Shown: positions 41,901 to 49,907 of the stretch, one piece after another
Numbering within the stretch: the first letter of the stretch is position 1
Layout of the letters: every line of letters starts with the position of its first letter
Position numbers and translations under genes: made by a program
The notes under the pieces: model-generated
Databases searched by the model: none
Told to the model about the DNA's origin: nothing
Seen by the model: only the letters and a program-made list of their open reading frames with translations
Assembly: GCA_035275405.1 (NCBI GenBank)
Contig: DATEMU010000002.1
Coordinates: 62,001-126,000 of the forward strand
Length of the DNA: 64,000 bases
Origin: Phycisphaerae bacterium
GTDB taxonomy: Bacteria; Planctomycetota; Phycisphaerae; UBA1845; UTPLA1
Direction: 5' to 3'

Positions 41901-44138
41901 TCATTTTGCAGATTTGGCGGCATCCAGCCTGGCCTGATACTCCGCCGCGAGACGTGGCCGGCCCGATGCTGTGTAAAGGTTGATGATACGGTGCAGGGCG
42001 TCCATTGACTGAGGGTGCGTCCGGCCCCGCGCCGCCTCGATCGTCGCATAGCCGGTTAGAAGCAGAGGTTCTGCTTCGGTGAATTTGCTTTGCAGCGCCA
42101 GGCATTCACCCAGAATACTCTGCGCAATGCCGATCTTCGGATGCCCCTCCGGCAATTTCGCCAGATAGATTTCCGCGGCGCGTTCGAGTGGGTCCTGTGC
42201 GGCGACGAGATCGCCTTTCAGCAGAAGAATGCTCCCCAGCGTAAGCAGCGACTCGCCGATATCCTGGTTACCAGGGGGCTGAATTCTTTCGCGGATCGCC
42301 AGGCCTTCGCGGCAACGCTCTTCGGCCTCCTCCAGTCGTCCTGTTGCCAATAGACACTCCGCAAGGTTGTTCGCGCACGTGGCGACGCGAAGCGGCTCGC
42401 TGTCGCTGAGCTTTTCGCGGAAAACCGCCAGCGCCTCGCGAAACAATGCCTCCGCACCCGCATAATCCTGCTTATCAAAACGATGAAGCGCCAGCATGTT
42501 CTGGCCGATGGCCACTTTTCGCGGCTTCTCCTCACTGTCGGGTTGTCGCAGCCGAATTTCCAAGCTTTCCTTGAAGGCCTGTTCCGCGCCATCGAGATCG
42601 CCTTTGGCCCTCAACAACCCTCCCAGATAGGTGAGGTCAAACGCTATCTGATAGTCGTTGGGATCGGACTTTTTTTTGCGCAGAGTCGCAAGGTCCGCGC
42701 GATAGAGCTTTTCTGCCTCCTCAAGCTGGTTCAGTTGCTTTAGTGCATAGCCAAGATTGCGTTGGGTCTCGGCCGTCTCGAGACTCGATTCGCCGAACTG
42801 CTCGATTCGTATGGCGAGGGCGATCCGAAGCTGCTCTTCGGCCGCTTTGTATTCATGGATTTTCGAGTAGAGTTCGCCCAACTTGTTGCGGACCTTGGCC
42901 TCGGCACGGGGGTTTCCGGAGAGGGCCTTTCCGACCTCATCGACCCGGGCATCGAGCACCTGTTTGAGCACCTCCTTCGGAGTCGTACCCTTTTCGACAT
43001 CAAAAAGAGCCAACGTCTCACTAAGGAACTCGTAGGCAAGTCTGTTCTCTGTGGCTTGTGCCCGTAATTGCAGGACGGCAGTCGTCCCCATCGTGATAAT
43101 GATGGTCAGCGCCACGACCGATACCGCCGAGACGGCCCGATGCCGCCGCGTCCAGCGGGCGACTCTCGTGGGCATTCCGATCCGCCGGGCCTGGATCGAT
43201 TCGTCCGCCAGATAGCGCCGGATGTCGGCCCCGAGTTCGCCCGCCGTGGGATAGCGCCTTGTCGGCGACTTGTCTAGAGCTTTCAGCAATATCGCGTCGA
43301 TGTCCGCGTCCAGTTGGCGCCGCACCGACGACGGCCGCGCCGGGTCCTGATGGGCGATGCGTTCGAGAATATCGTTGAGCGCCCCGTCGAGCCGGCACGG
43401 CAGCGCGCCCGTCAGGAGCTGATAGGTCATCGCCCCGAGCGAATACACGTCGCTCCGCACGCTCATCTGTTCGAACTGTCCGCGCGACTGCTCCGGCGAC
43501 ATGTAGCCCAGCGTGCCCAGAATCTGCCCCGGCTCGGAGATCGTGATCCCCCCCGCGCTCGACGCCGCCGGGTCCATCGCCTTGGCCAGGCCGAAGTCCA
43601 GGACGTGCGGCTGCCGGCGCTCATCAATGATGATATTGGAAGGCTTGAGATCGCGGTGCAGGACGCCGCGCTGATGGGCGTAATCGACCACATCGCACAC
43701 CTCCGCCATCAGGCCGAGCGTCTCGCGCACGGAGCTATAGCCGGGTCGCTCGACCTGGTCGATCCGCGCGCCCTCGACAAACTCCATCACAAAGAAATCG
43801 CGGCCCTGGTGAATCCCTGAATCCAGGACCGAGACGATGTTGGGATGCTGCAACCGGGCAGCGAACTCGACCTCGCGCTGGAACCGGGTTCGCTCGCGGG
43901 CGGTGATAAACACGCCCCCGCGCATGGCCTTGATCGCCACCGTCCGCTTGGTCGCCCGCTGGACGGCTTCATAGACGACGCCCTGGCCGCCCTTGCCGAT
44001 CTGCCGGACCACGTCGTAGCCCGGGAACAGATCGCTCGCGGGCGCCGCCGTCGCGCCCAGAACCCCGGCCAGCTTGTCCGCGGTCTTGCGCGCAGCGTCG
44101 ATCAAGTCGTGCTCTGGACTTTCCGTCGTATGGTCCAC
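41901..44138 (-). CDS. Membrane Ser/Thr protein kinase with TPR sensor region
   Basis: 745 residues. The kinase domain (about 40-300) has GKGGQGVVYEA, VAIK, HRDLKPSN and DFGLA, all the residues for activity. A membrane helix (about 335-360, VSVVALTIIITMGTTAVLQL) separates it from an external region with roughly eight TPRs (for example AEAKVRNKLGELYSKIHEYKAAEEQLRIAL). This PknB-like layout is typical of planctomycetes, where such kinases often lie beside an ECF sigma factor gene; here one is directly upstream on the same strand (236-base gap). The kinase may control that factor. Confidence 0.9.
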   Translation of the reverse strand: MDHTTESPEHDLIDAARKTADKLAGVLGATAAPASDLFPGYDVVRQIGKGGQGVVYEAVQRATKRTVAIKAMRGGVFITARERTRFQREVEFAARLQHPNIVSVLDSGIHQGRDFFVMEFVEGARIDQVERPGYSSVRETLGLMAEVCDVVDYAHQRGVLHRDLKPSNIIIDERRQPHVLDFGLAKAMDPAASSAGGITISEPGQILGTLGYMSPEQSRGQFEQMSVRSDVYSLGAMTYQLLTGALPCRLDGALNDILERIAHQDPARPSSVRRQLDADIDAILLKALDKSPTRRYPTAGELGADIRRYLADESIQARRIGMPTRVARWTRRHRAVSAVSVVALTIIITMGTTAVLQLRAQATENRLAYEFLSETLALFDVEKGTTPKEVLKQVLDARVDEVGKALSGNPRAEAKVRNKLGELYSKIHEYKAAEEQLRIALAIRIEQFGESSLETAETQRNLGYALKQLNQLEEAEKLYRADLATLRKKKSDPNDYQIAFDLTYLGGLLRAKGDLDGAEQAFKESLEIRLRQPDSEEKPRKVAIGQNMLALHRFDKQDYAGAEALFREALAVFREKLSDSEPLRVATCANNLAECLLATGRLEEAEERCREGLAIRERIQPPGNQDIGESLLTLGSILLLKGDLVAAQDPLERAAEIYLAKLPEGHPKIGIAQSILGECLALQSKFTEAEPLLLTGYATIEAARGRTHPQSMDALHRIINLYTASGRPRLAAEYQARLDAAKSAK

Positions 44139-44227
44139 AATGGACTCCAGAATTCTGTGACTCAGCCGCCCCGACTGAACGTCAACGAATGACCGTCGAG
44201 GGCGGCTGTTGCACCGTGCGAGAAGTC

Positions 44228-44328
44228 GGGTGCCCCACCTCGTGCAAAAGTACGGGTGGGGGACGGAGGAGAGGTCAACGGGATGATGCCAAATCCCCCA
44301 TCCCTGCTCCGCTTGGGATGGGGCACCC
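44228..44328. repeat. Palindromic repeat element of a second type
   Basis: GGGTGCCCCA (44228-44237) and TGGGGCACCC (44319-44328) are perfect inverted repeats bounding about 100 bases, with internal CTCGTGCAAAAGTACGGGTGGGG and GGATGGGG-like segments. It lies between the sigma factor and the kinase gene and codes for nothing clear. Confidence 0.6.
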
Positions 44329-44374
44329 TTCCGTCTCTACACACAACCTCAATAGCCGAAGCGGAGCGGTTTAC

Positions 44375-45004
44375 TCACGCGGTACTGCTGAAAAATTGCG
44401 AACTTTCTCCCATCAGCGTCCGCAGGGCCTTGTGCGCCCGCGCCCGGAGCATGAAAACCGCCCCTGCTCGCCTCCCCAGGGCGGCGGCGACCTCCTCGAT
44501 GGGCTTGCGCTCCAGGTCGTACATCATGACGACGCGTTGATGGTCCTCCGGGAGCTGCTCGATGGCCCGCTGCAGGAAGCTCTTGGCCTCGACCGTCGCG
44601 GCCTGGCGGCTGGGGGTGGTGGAAGTGGCCCCCAGCAGTTCATACAGCGCGGCGATCGACTCCTCGGGGTTGACCGGGACGATGCGTTTGCGATCGCCGC
44701 CGCGCTTCTCAGCGTCGAGGGCCTCGATCGCATTGCGGAGATTGTTCCTGGCGATGGTGGTCAGCCAGCTTTCAAAGGAGCCATCGCCCTGCGGGACAAA
44801 GCGATTGATGCTTAGGAGTGCATCGATGTAGGTCTCCTGCATCACGTCCTCGGCGGTCAGGACGCTGCAATAGCGCTTGGGGATGCCATAGCCCAACCGC
44901 TCGCGGACGTCGGGCCCGTGACGGGTGAACAGCTCGCTCGTCGCTTCGCGATCGCCGGCGACGGCTTTGGTGATAAGCTCGGCTTGTGTTGCGGTCTGGG
45001 GCAC
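44375..45004 (-). CDS. ECF-type RNA polymerase sigma factor
   Basis: About 209 residues. Region 2 (LTAEDVMQETYIDALLSINRFVPQGDGSFESWLTTIARNNL) and region 4 (FLQRAIEQLPEDHQRVVMMYDLERKPIEEVAAALGRRAGAVFMLRARAHKALR) are plain. No anti-sigma gene is adjacent; the neighbour is a membrane Ser/Thr kinase, a pairing known for STK-associated ECF groups of planctomycetes, so control by phosphorylation is likely (inference). I prefer the GTG at 45004, which has GGAAGGG at a good distance, over the TTG at 45028. Confidence 0.88.
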   Translation of the reverse strand: MPQTATQAELITKAVAGDREATSELFTRHGPDVRERLGYGIPKRYCSVLTAEDVMQETYIDALLSINRFVPQGDGSFESWLTTIARNNLRNAIEALDAEKRGGDRKRIVPVNPEESIAALYELLGATSTTPSRQAATVEAKSFLQRAIEQLPEDHQRVVMMYDLERKPIEEVAAALGRRAGAVFMLRARAHKALRTLMGESSQFFSSTA

Positions 45005-45056
45005 TTCCTCACGCCCTTCCGGGACCAAGATCCGGCCCCGCCCTTACGCAAATAGG

Positions 45057-47495
45057 CTAACGAAAACGGCCCCTGCGGGCAAGCCGGACGCCCGTCCATC
45101 CCGCGATGGTTACCACCAGGGCCAGCCCGCTGATCACGGCCCCCAGCAAGAAACTTCGTGGTCGATATGCGAAAACAATTCTCGACCGACCCGCAGGTAC
45201 CACGACGGAGCGGAACAGGTAATTCGCCGGGTAGATCGGCGACGGCGCGCCGTTTACGGTGGCGGCCCAGTCCTTGTCGTACATTTCGTTGAGCACGACG
45301 ACGCGCGGTCGGGTCGTTTCGACTGACAACTCCACGCGATTGATATCGAACGAGGTAATCTCGACGTGTTCCGATTCGTCGAGCGGCGCAGACGCCGGGA
45401 GGTCGACCGCGTTCTCGATCGCCGGACGGCCCAGCGGATCGGCGTCGGGCGAGGGTATGTGATCCAACGCGTCGTCCTCGGTCGCCACAACTTGCGGCGA
45501 AGCGGCGATGAACGCCCGGGGGCAGCGACCGCGGATATCGACGAGTACCCAGCCGGGTTGGGTCGGCCTCGACGGAAAGGAGGTGGGGGCAACGGACGAG
45601 GGCAGGTGCAGGGCGTCAATCGCCAGAAGATCCAAATACAAATCCGGGATCGCGCGGATCGTGGCCGACGCCTGAGAGTGCGCGGCGTCAAAGCCCTGGG
45701 TCGCGTTCAGGAAACGGTTGTAACGGCGGACCGTGTTGCCCATGTAACCGCCGACCGATGAGTAGTCGTATTTCATCGCCGCGTTGGGATACGCGGCCTG
45801 GTCGACGACGCGCACGGGATAGGGCGCTTCCGGCAGCGCTTTGAGAAACGCGTCGCTGACATCGGTCCTCGTCTCTTCATAGCGGTCGGTGAAGTGCGGT
45901 ATGAATGTGAAGAAGTCTGCCAGAAGGAGCACGCCAAGTACGACGGCGCCCCATGAATGACAGCTCGACGCCTTGACGGCCGGCGTCGACCATCGTCGAA
46001 GCAAGCGAAGCGCGACCAGACATAAGAGTAGTAGCATGATCGAACGAATGAACTGCTGCGACGCGAAGCGCGCGGTCGAGGCGATCATCGCGGCATCCAT
46101 CGTCGGCGCGCGGATTTCAGCGCGTTCCACTACCCAGGCGACCAATTTCCCCCAGGGGGACTCGGCCGCTGCTCCATTCCATGCGAAGACAAGCATCGCA
46201 AGGCAGACGGTGAGCGCAGCAGTTCCCAAATCAATCGTCCGGCTGAAAGCCTTGTGTTCAGGGCTGGATGGTGTTGCCGCTTCGGCGGGCCGGAGCATGC
46301 TGAGCCAGTATTGGAACCCGTGTGCGGCCAGAACCGCTAGGCAAAACACCGTCACGATCGCATGCTTGGCGGGGCTGCGAAAGACGTCGTAGAGAGGGAC
46401 GTAATCGTAGAGAAGCTGATACAGCGGCGTGTTTCGACCGAGGCCGACGACGAGGAACAGGGCAGCGGGAATGCCCAGCGCCCAGCGCAGTCGCCTCGGC
46501 GCGGTCAAGAATCCCGTTACGGCGGCGAGCAGCGGCAGGATCCCAATGTAGAGCCACGACTCCCAGAAAAACGCCCGCCCCCAGAACTGACCGTCGCCGG
46601 GAGTGGGCGTGCGGCCGAAGAACTCGGGACAAAGCAGCGTGATGAAGCTCTCGGGCGGCAGGGAAAAGAAAGTGCAAAAGTCATAGGACGCCTTGCTGCG
46701 GAACGAGTGGCGGGCGAAGTCGAGCGACGGCAGCAATTGAACCGCGGCGACCGCGACCCCGAGCGCGATGAACATCCCGACCCAGAAGATGTCTTTTGCG
46801 CGTACCGGCGCCTCCGCGCCTCGGAAAGCGAGGGCGTGTAGCGCGATGTATAGCAAAAAAAAGAGCGAAAAGATGTAGGTCAGTTGCGGATACCCGGCGA
46901 ATTGCAGCGTGGCGTATCCAACGGCCAGCCAGATCAGCCAGCCCCACCGCCGGTCACACAGATACCGATGCCAGCAGCACAGCATGAATGGCAGCGCGGG
47001 CAGGGCGAGGACGATATTCGCGTGACCGGCGTAGATGCGGCCGATCGGGACGGAGGAAAAGCTCCAAACGATCGCACCCAGGACAGCGGCCGTTGGCCCC
47101 AGATCGATTGCCCGGAGATAGGCGTAGAAGGCAAGGCCGCCGAGCAGCAGGCACAGCAGGATCATCGCGTTCATCGCCGCGCCGGTCGGCAGGAATAGGA
47201 ACAGCGCGGAGAGGGGGTGGAAGACGGATGCCTGGCCCTCGCCGAGAAACGGCACGCCCAGCATCACGTGCGGATTCCACAGCGGGACCTCGCCGCGCAG
47301 CCAGCAGCGCGCCGCGAAGTCGTGAAAGAAATAGAACTGCGACGGCCCGTCACAGGTCGCATTGCCCAATATGCTGCCGGAGGGACGGACGAGGATCGGA
47401 GCGAAGGGTGTCAAAAGAATGACACCCAGAAGAAACGGCGCGAAGAAGCCGGCCTTCCGCCGCATCCGCGTGACCAGTCCATCGAAGCCCGACAT
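45057..47495 (-). CDS. YfhO-like GT-C-type membrane protein
   Basis: About 812 residues with some twelve membrane segments. After the first, the loop has CDGPSQFYFFHDFAAR and GEVPLWNPHVMLGVPFLGEGQASVFHP, diagnostic for the YfhO family, and AYPQLTY-like GYPQLTYIF follows. The C-terminal ~250 residues form a periplasmic domain with ENAVDLPAS and EHVEITSFDINRVELSVE, typical of the family's beta-domain, and a last membrane helix. YfhO proteins are implicated in glycosylation of lipoteichoic acid or envelope polymers; the substrate here is unknown. ATG 47495 (MSGFDGLVTRMRRK) is chosen over 47555 because a terminator lies between. Confidence 0.82.
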   Translation of the reverse strand: MSGFDGLVTRMRRKAGFFAPFLLGVILLTPFAPILVRPSGSILGNATCDGPSQFYFFHDFAARCWLRGEVPLWNPHVMLGVPFLGEGQASVFHPLSALFLFLPTGAAMNAMILLCLLLGGLAFYAYLRAIDLGPTAAVLGAIVWSFSSVPIGRIYAGHANIVLALPALPFMLCCWHRYLCDRRWGWLIWLAVGYATLQFAGYPQLTYIFSLFFLLYIALHALAFRGAEAPVRAKDIFWVGMFIALGVAVAAVQLLPSLDFARHSFRSKASYDFCTFFSLPPESFITLLCPEFFGRTPTPGDGQFWGRAFFWESWLYIGILPLLAAVTGFLTAPRRLRWALGIPAALFLVVGLGRNTPLYQLLYDYVPLYDVFRSPAKHAIVTVFCLAVLAAHGFQYWLSMLRPAEAATPSSPEHKAFSRTIDLGTAALTVCLAMLVFAWNGAAAESPWGKLVAWVVERAEIRAPTMDAAMIASTARFASQQFIRSIMLLLLCLVALRLLRRWSTPAVKASSCHSWGAVVLGVLLLADFFTFIPHFTDRYEETRTDVSDAFLKALPEAPYPVRVVDQAAYPNAAMKYDYSSVGGYMGNTVRRYNRFLNATQGFDAAHSQASATIRAIPDLYLDLLAIDALHLPSSVAPTSFPSRPTQPGWVLVDIRGRCPRAFIAASPQVVATEDDALDHIPSPDADPLGRPAIENAVDLPASAPLDESEHVEITSFDINRVELSVETTRPRVVVLNEMYDKDWAATVNGAPSPIYPANYLFRSVVVPAGRSRIVFAYRPRSFLLGAVISGLALVVTIAGWTGVRLARRGRFR

Positions 47496-47516
47496 CCGCG
47501 CGATTGTAACCGGGCA

Positions 47517-47548
47517 AGAAAACGCCGGGCCCGGTCCGGACCCGGCGT
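47517..47548 (-). terminator. Intrinsic terminator downstream of the DUF1579 gene
   Basis: On the minus strand ACGCCGGGTCCGG pairs with CCGGGCCCGGCGT, one mismatch in thirteen, across a single-base loop, and TTTTCTT follows. It lies 23 bases after the DUF1579 stop and ahead of the YfhO-like gene, so the latter needs its own promoter. Confidence 0.85.
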
Positions 47549-47570
47549 CGAGCAATCAGCAGGGAGGGCG

Positions 47571-48230
47571 TCACTTCGCCCGAGTATACTCAATCTCCAG
47601 CGCCTTGTAGTCCTCGGCGGCGTGCAGATCGTAGATCGAGAACACGTGCTTGTCGTCGTCGATGATCTTCGTCTGGTACTTCACCGTCCGGCCGCGGATG
47701 TCCAGCATCGCCTCGTCCATCTCGCCGTACATCGTGAGTGTCGTGCCCGCCGGGTCCAGCGCCCCGGACATCGTCAGCATATGCGTACCCTGGTTGTCGG
47801 CCCACGAGCCGGTGTACATATGGCGGAAGTTGTCGTAGCCCAAAAGGCCCAAGCCCTGGAATTTCTTCTTGGACATGGCGCCGGTCTCGTCCGGCATCAT
47901 GATCTCTCCCTCAAACTCCTCGCGCAGGAACCGGTTGTCTAGGATCCATTTGATCCGCGACTTGCCCTCGCTGACCACCGGCGGCGCCCCCGGGCCCGCC
48001 ATCCACATCTTCATCTTCGTATCCCATTCGCCGACAAAGCGGTCAAGCTTCTTGTGCATCGTCCCCGGCGTGGCGGCGTCTTTCCACTTCTTCATCATGG
48101 CGGCCATGTCCGGCATGCCCTCCGGCATCCCCGCGGGCTTGTCCTTTTTCTCCTGCGATTGGCTTTGCGCAGCGATCCATGCCAATCCGACGATGGCCAC
48201 CAGGCCGGCGATCAGTGACTTCCTACTCAT
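47571..48230 (-). CDS. Exported DUF1579 protein
   Basis: About 219 residues. Signal peptide (SRKSLIAGLVAIVGLAWIAAQ), a Met/Lys-rich spacer (KDKPAGMPEGMPDMAAMMKKW), then the DUF1579 domain: LDRFVGEWDTKMKMWM, SEGKSRIKWILDNRFLREEFEGE, GLGLLGYDNFRHMYTGSWADNQGT, typical lipocalin-like beta-barrel strands. The biochemical role of DUF1579 is not known. AAGGACAACGG precedes the ATG at 48230. It follows the tandem SRPBCC genes on the same strand with a gap of about 95 bases and is closed by a strong terminator. Confidence 0.82.
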   Translation of the reverse strand: MSRKSLIAGLVAIVGLAWIAAQSQSQEKKDKPAGMPEGMPDMAAMMKKWKDAATPGTMHKKLDRFVGEWDTKMKMWMAGPGAPPVVSEGKSRIKWILDNRFLREEFEGEIMMPDETGAMSKKKFQGLGLLGYDNFRHMYTGSWADNQGTHMLTMSGALDPAGTTLTMYGEMDEAMLDIRGRTVKYQTKIIDDDKHVFSIYDLHAAEDYKALEIEYTRAK

Positions 48231-48326
48231 GTCCGTTGTCCTTTCGTCCCCCGGTTGGCGAGCAGGCTGCACGCCGGCCGACGCAGCCGGGAGAAGCCCT
48301 CGGTCATTTCGATCTCGCAACCGCCG

Positions 48327-48848
48327 TCACCGAACCAGATGCGGCGGGATGGTTTTGCACTTGTAGCTTCGCTTTTCCAGCGGAAACACCCCCGGGGTAA
48401 ACCGGCCATCCGCACCGACATTGGCCGCGCATTTGGGGATGAGCCGCTTCACAATTGTGCCCCAGCAGAAGGAAAGCATGAACCGCTGATACCACGCGTG
48501 GGTATGAGTCAGGCCGGAGTGGTCCAACGTCAGGCGCGTCCCGCCGTCCTCTGCAGCGAGAACCCAGGAGACGATCGAGGGTGCAGGTCGGGCGTCCCCC
48601 GCCTTTTTCGGCCCTGGCATCCATGAATACACCAGTCGCCGCGGCGACTCAACCTCCAGGACCTCGCATTCGTTGATATTGGGGAAACCCGGCAAGGGGT
48701 CGACTTGGAAAACGAACTTGTGCCCAACCACGGGCTTGAAATCATTGGGCATCAGCCATTCCGCGAGGGCCCGTGGGTCGGTCAGAGCGCCCCAGACCCT
48801 CTCGGGCGCGTAGGGGTAAAATGCAGTCTTGTGAATTGCAGCGAGCAT
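48327..48848 (-). CDS. SRPBCC (AHSA1-like) protein, copy 2
   Basis: 173 residues. The START/AHSA1-type fold is recognisable from FYPYAPERVWGALTDPRALAEWLMPNDF, VGHKFVFQVDPLPGF, EVLEVESPRRLVYSW and TRLTLDHSGLT. Such proteins bind small hydrophobic ligands in a central cavity. It is very similar to the gene at 48928-49449 along its full length (both end KCKTIPPHLVR), so this is a tandem duplicate. The last third carries Cys residues (PKCAANV, YKCKT) not usual in AHSA1. ATG 48848 is preceded by a copy of the arsR 3' end. Confidence 0.8.
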   Translation of the reverse strand: MLAAIHKTAFYPYAPERVWGALTDPRALAEWLMPNDFKPVVGHKFVFQVDPLPGFPNINECEVLEVESPRRLVYSWMPGPKKAGDARPAPSIVSWVLAAEDGGTRLTLDHSGLTHTHAWYQRFMLSFCWGTIVKRLIPKCAANVGADGRFTPGVFPLEKRSYKCKTIPPHLVR

Positions 48849-48905
48849 CAGTCGAACTCCATCGTCATGTAGCCGTGTATTGGGGCAACTGGCTCGTTTG
48901 CGGCT
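48849..48905 (-). pseudogene. Copied 3' tail of the arsR gene
   Basis: Read on the minus strand, this gives KAANEPVAPIHGYMTMEFD and a stop overlapping the SRPBCC start, matching the ArsR ending KTANEPIATIHRQMTMEID. It shows that the duplicated unit was [arsR tail + SRPBCC gene], about 600 bases. The fragment has no start codon and serves only as upstream sequence of copy 2. Confidence 0.8.
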
Positions 48906-48927
48906 TTCACCGATCTCGAACCCGCCG

Positions 48928-49449
48928 TCATCGAACCAGGTGCGGGGGTATGGTCTTGCACTTGTAGCACCGCTTTTCCAGGGGAAACGCGCCCGGGGTA
49001 AACCGGCCGGCGGCATCGACGTTGGCCGCGCACTTCGGGATCCACCGCTTCACCATTGTCCCCCAGCCGAAGCGAAGCATGAAGCGTTGCCACCAGGGGT
49101 GGGATTGGGTCAGGCCGGTGTGGGAAAAGGTCAACCGCGTACCGGTTCCCTCCGCAGCCAAGGCCCAAGATACGGTCGAAGGCGTCGGACGAACAGAACC
49201 CGCCTTTTTCAACACTGGCGTCCACGAATATACAAGCCTCCGGGGAGGCTCGACCTCCAGGACCTCGCACTCCGTGAGTTCGTTACAGCCCGGCATGGGA
49301 TCGACCTGGAAGACGAACTTGTGGCCGACGACGGGCTTAAAGTCGTTGGGCATGAGCCACTCCGAAAGGGCCCGAGGGTCGGTCAGGGCGACCCACACTC
49401 TTTCGGGCGGGTAGGGGTAGAACGCGGTTTTGTGTATAGCGTCGAGCAT
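48928..49449 (-). CDS. SRPBCC (AHSA1-like) protein, copy 1
   Basis: 173 residues, paralogous to the next gene: FYPYPPERVWVALTDPRALSEWLMPNDF, VDPMPGCNELTECEVLEVEPPRRLVYSW, TRLTFSHTGLT. Its ATG overlaps the arsR stop (TAATG), so the pair is translationally coupled. ArsR-like regulators fused to, or followed by, AHSA1-domain genes are common; the SRPBCC protein may bind the ligand to which the regulator's operon responds (inference). The gene has changed more in the ligand region (MPGCNELTE against LPGFPNINE) than elsewhere, compatible with divergence in ligand. Confidence 0.82.
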   Translation of the reverse strand: MLDAIHKTAFYPYPPERVWVALTDPRALSEWLMPNDFKPVVGHKFVFQVDPMPGCNELTECEVLEVEPPRRLVYSWTPVLKKAGSVRPTPSTVSWALAAEGTGTRLTFSHTGLTQSHPWWQRFMLRFGWGTMVKRWIPKCAANVDAAGRFTPGAFPLEKRCYKCKTIPPHLVR

Positions 49450-49817
49450 TAGTCGATCTCCATAGTCATTTGTCTATGTATTGTCGCAATCGGCTCGTTC
49501 GCGGTCTTCAGGTGCTCACCCAGGGCATCCAGGCGGTGATCCCAAAAACGGTTGTACGTGGCAATCCAGGAAGTGATTTCCCGTAAATATATAGGTGTTA
49601 TCCTATATATCCGCTTTCTTCCCAGCTTTCGGACCGCTACCAGGCCAGCCTCGCGCAATACCCGCAAGTGTTCGGAAATCGAGGGTTGGCTGATCTGAAA
49701 CCCGGCGACCAATTCCAAAACTGCCTTGTCCCCCTCGACCAGCAGATCGAGTATCCTGCGCCGCGTCGGGTCAGCAACTGCATGAAAGACGTCCCCGGTG
49801 GCTGTGCTCCTGGCCAT
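49449..49817 (-). CDS. ArsR-family transcriptional regulator
   Basis: About 122 residues. DVFHAVADPTRRRILDLLVEGDKAVLELVAGFQISQPSISEHLRVLREAGLVAVRKLGRKRIYRI is a plain winged-helix ArsR domain, of the metal-free type found with AHSA1/SRPBCC proteins; no metal-binding Cys pair is present. An in-frame ATG at 49823 precedes, but the promoter places the transcript start at about 49817, so a leaderless ATG at 49817 fits best. The downstream SRPBCC gene overlaps its stop. A palindrome lies both in the promoter and in the gene. Confidence 0.88.
   Translation of the reverse strand: MARSTATGDVFHAVADPTRRRILDLLVEGDKAVLELVAGFQISQPSISEHLRVLREAGLVAVRKLGRKRIYRITPIYLREITSWIATYNRFWDHRLDALGEHLKTANEPIATIHRQMTMEID
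49587..49610. promoter_or_regulatory. Perfect palindrome inside arsR
   Basis: ATATATAGG-TGTTAT-CCTATATAT has perfect nine-base arms and is strikingly AT-rich for this genome. The promoter has a similar half (TATACATAGG). It could be an internal operator; coding for RIYRITPIYL is also a sufficient explanation. Confidence 0.35.
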
Positions 49818-49824
49818 GGCCATA

Positions 49825-49854
49825 AATATACATAGGCTAACGTCTATATGTCAA
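49825..49854 (-). promoter_or_regulatory. arsR promoter with overlapping operator-like repeat
   Basis: On the minus strand TTGACA (49854-49849), an 18-base spacer and TATATT (49830-49825) form a near-consensus sigma70 promoter. The spacer holds CATATAG-acgttagc-CTATGTAT, an imperfect inverted repeat that fits an autoregulatory ArsR site. Confidence 0.7.
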
Positions 49855-49907
49855 GGGCATAGCCAAGATTTCTTGTGAATCAACCGCACCGGGCTTAGAT
49901 TGACCGG

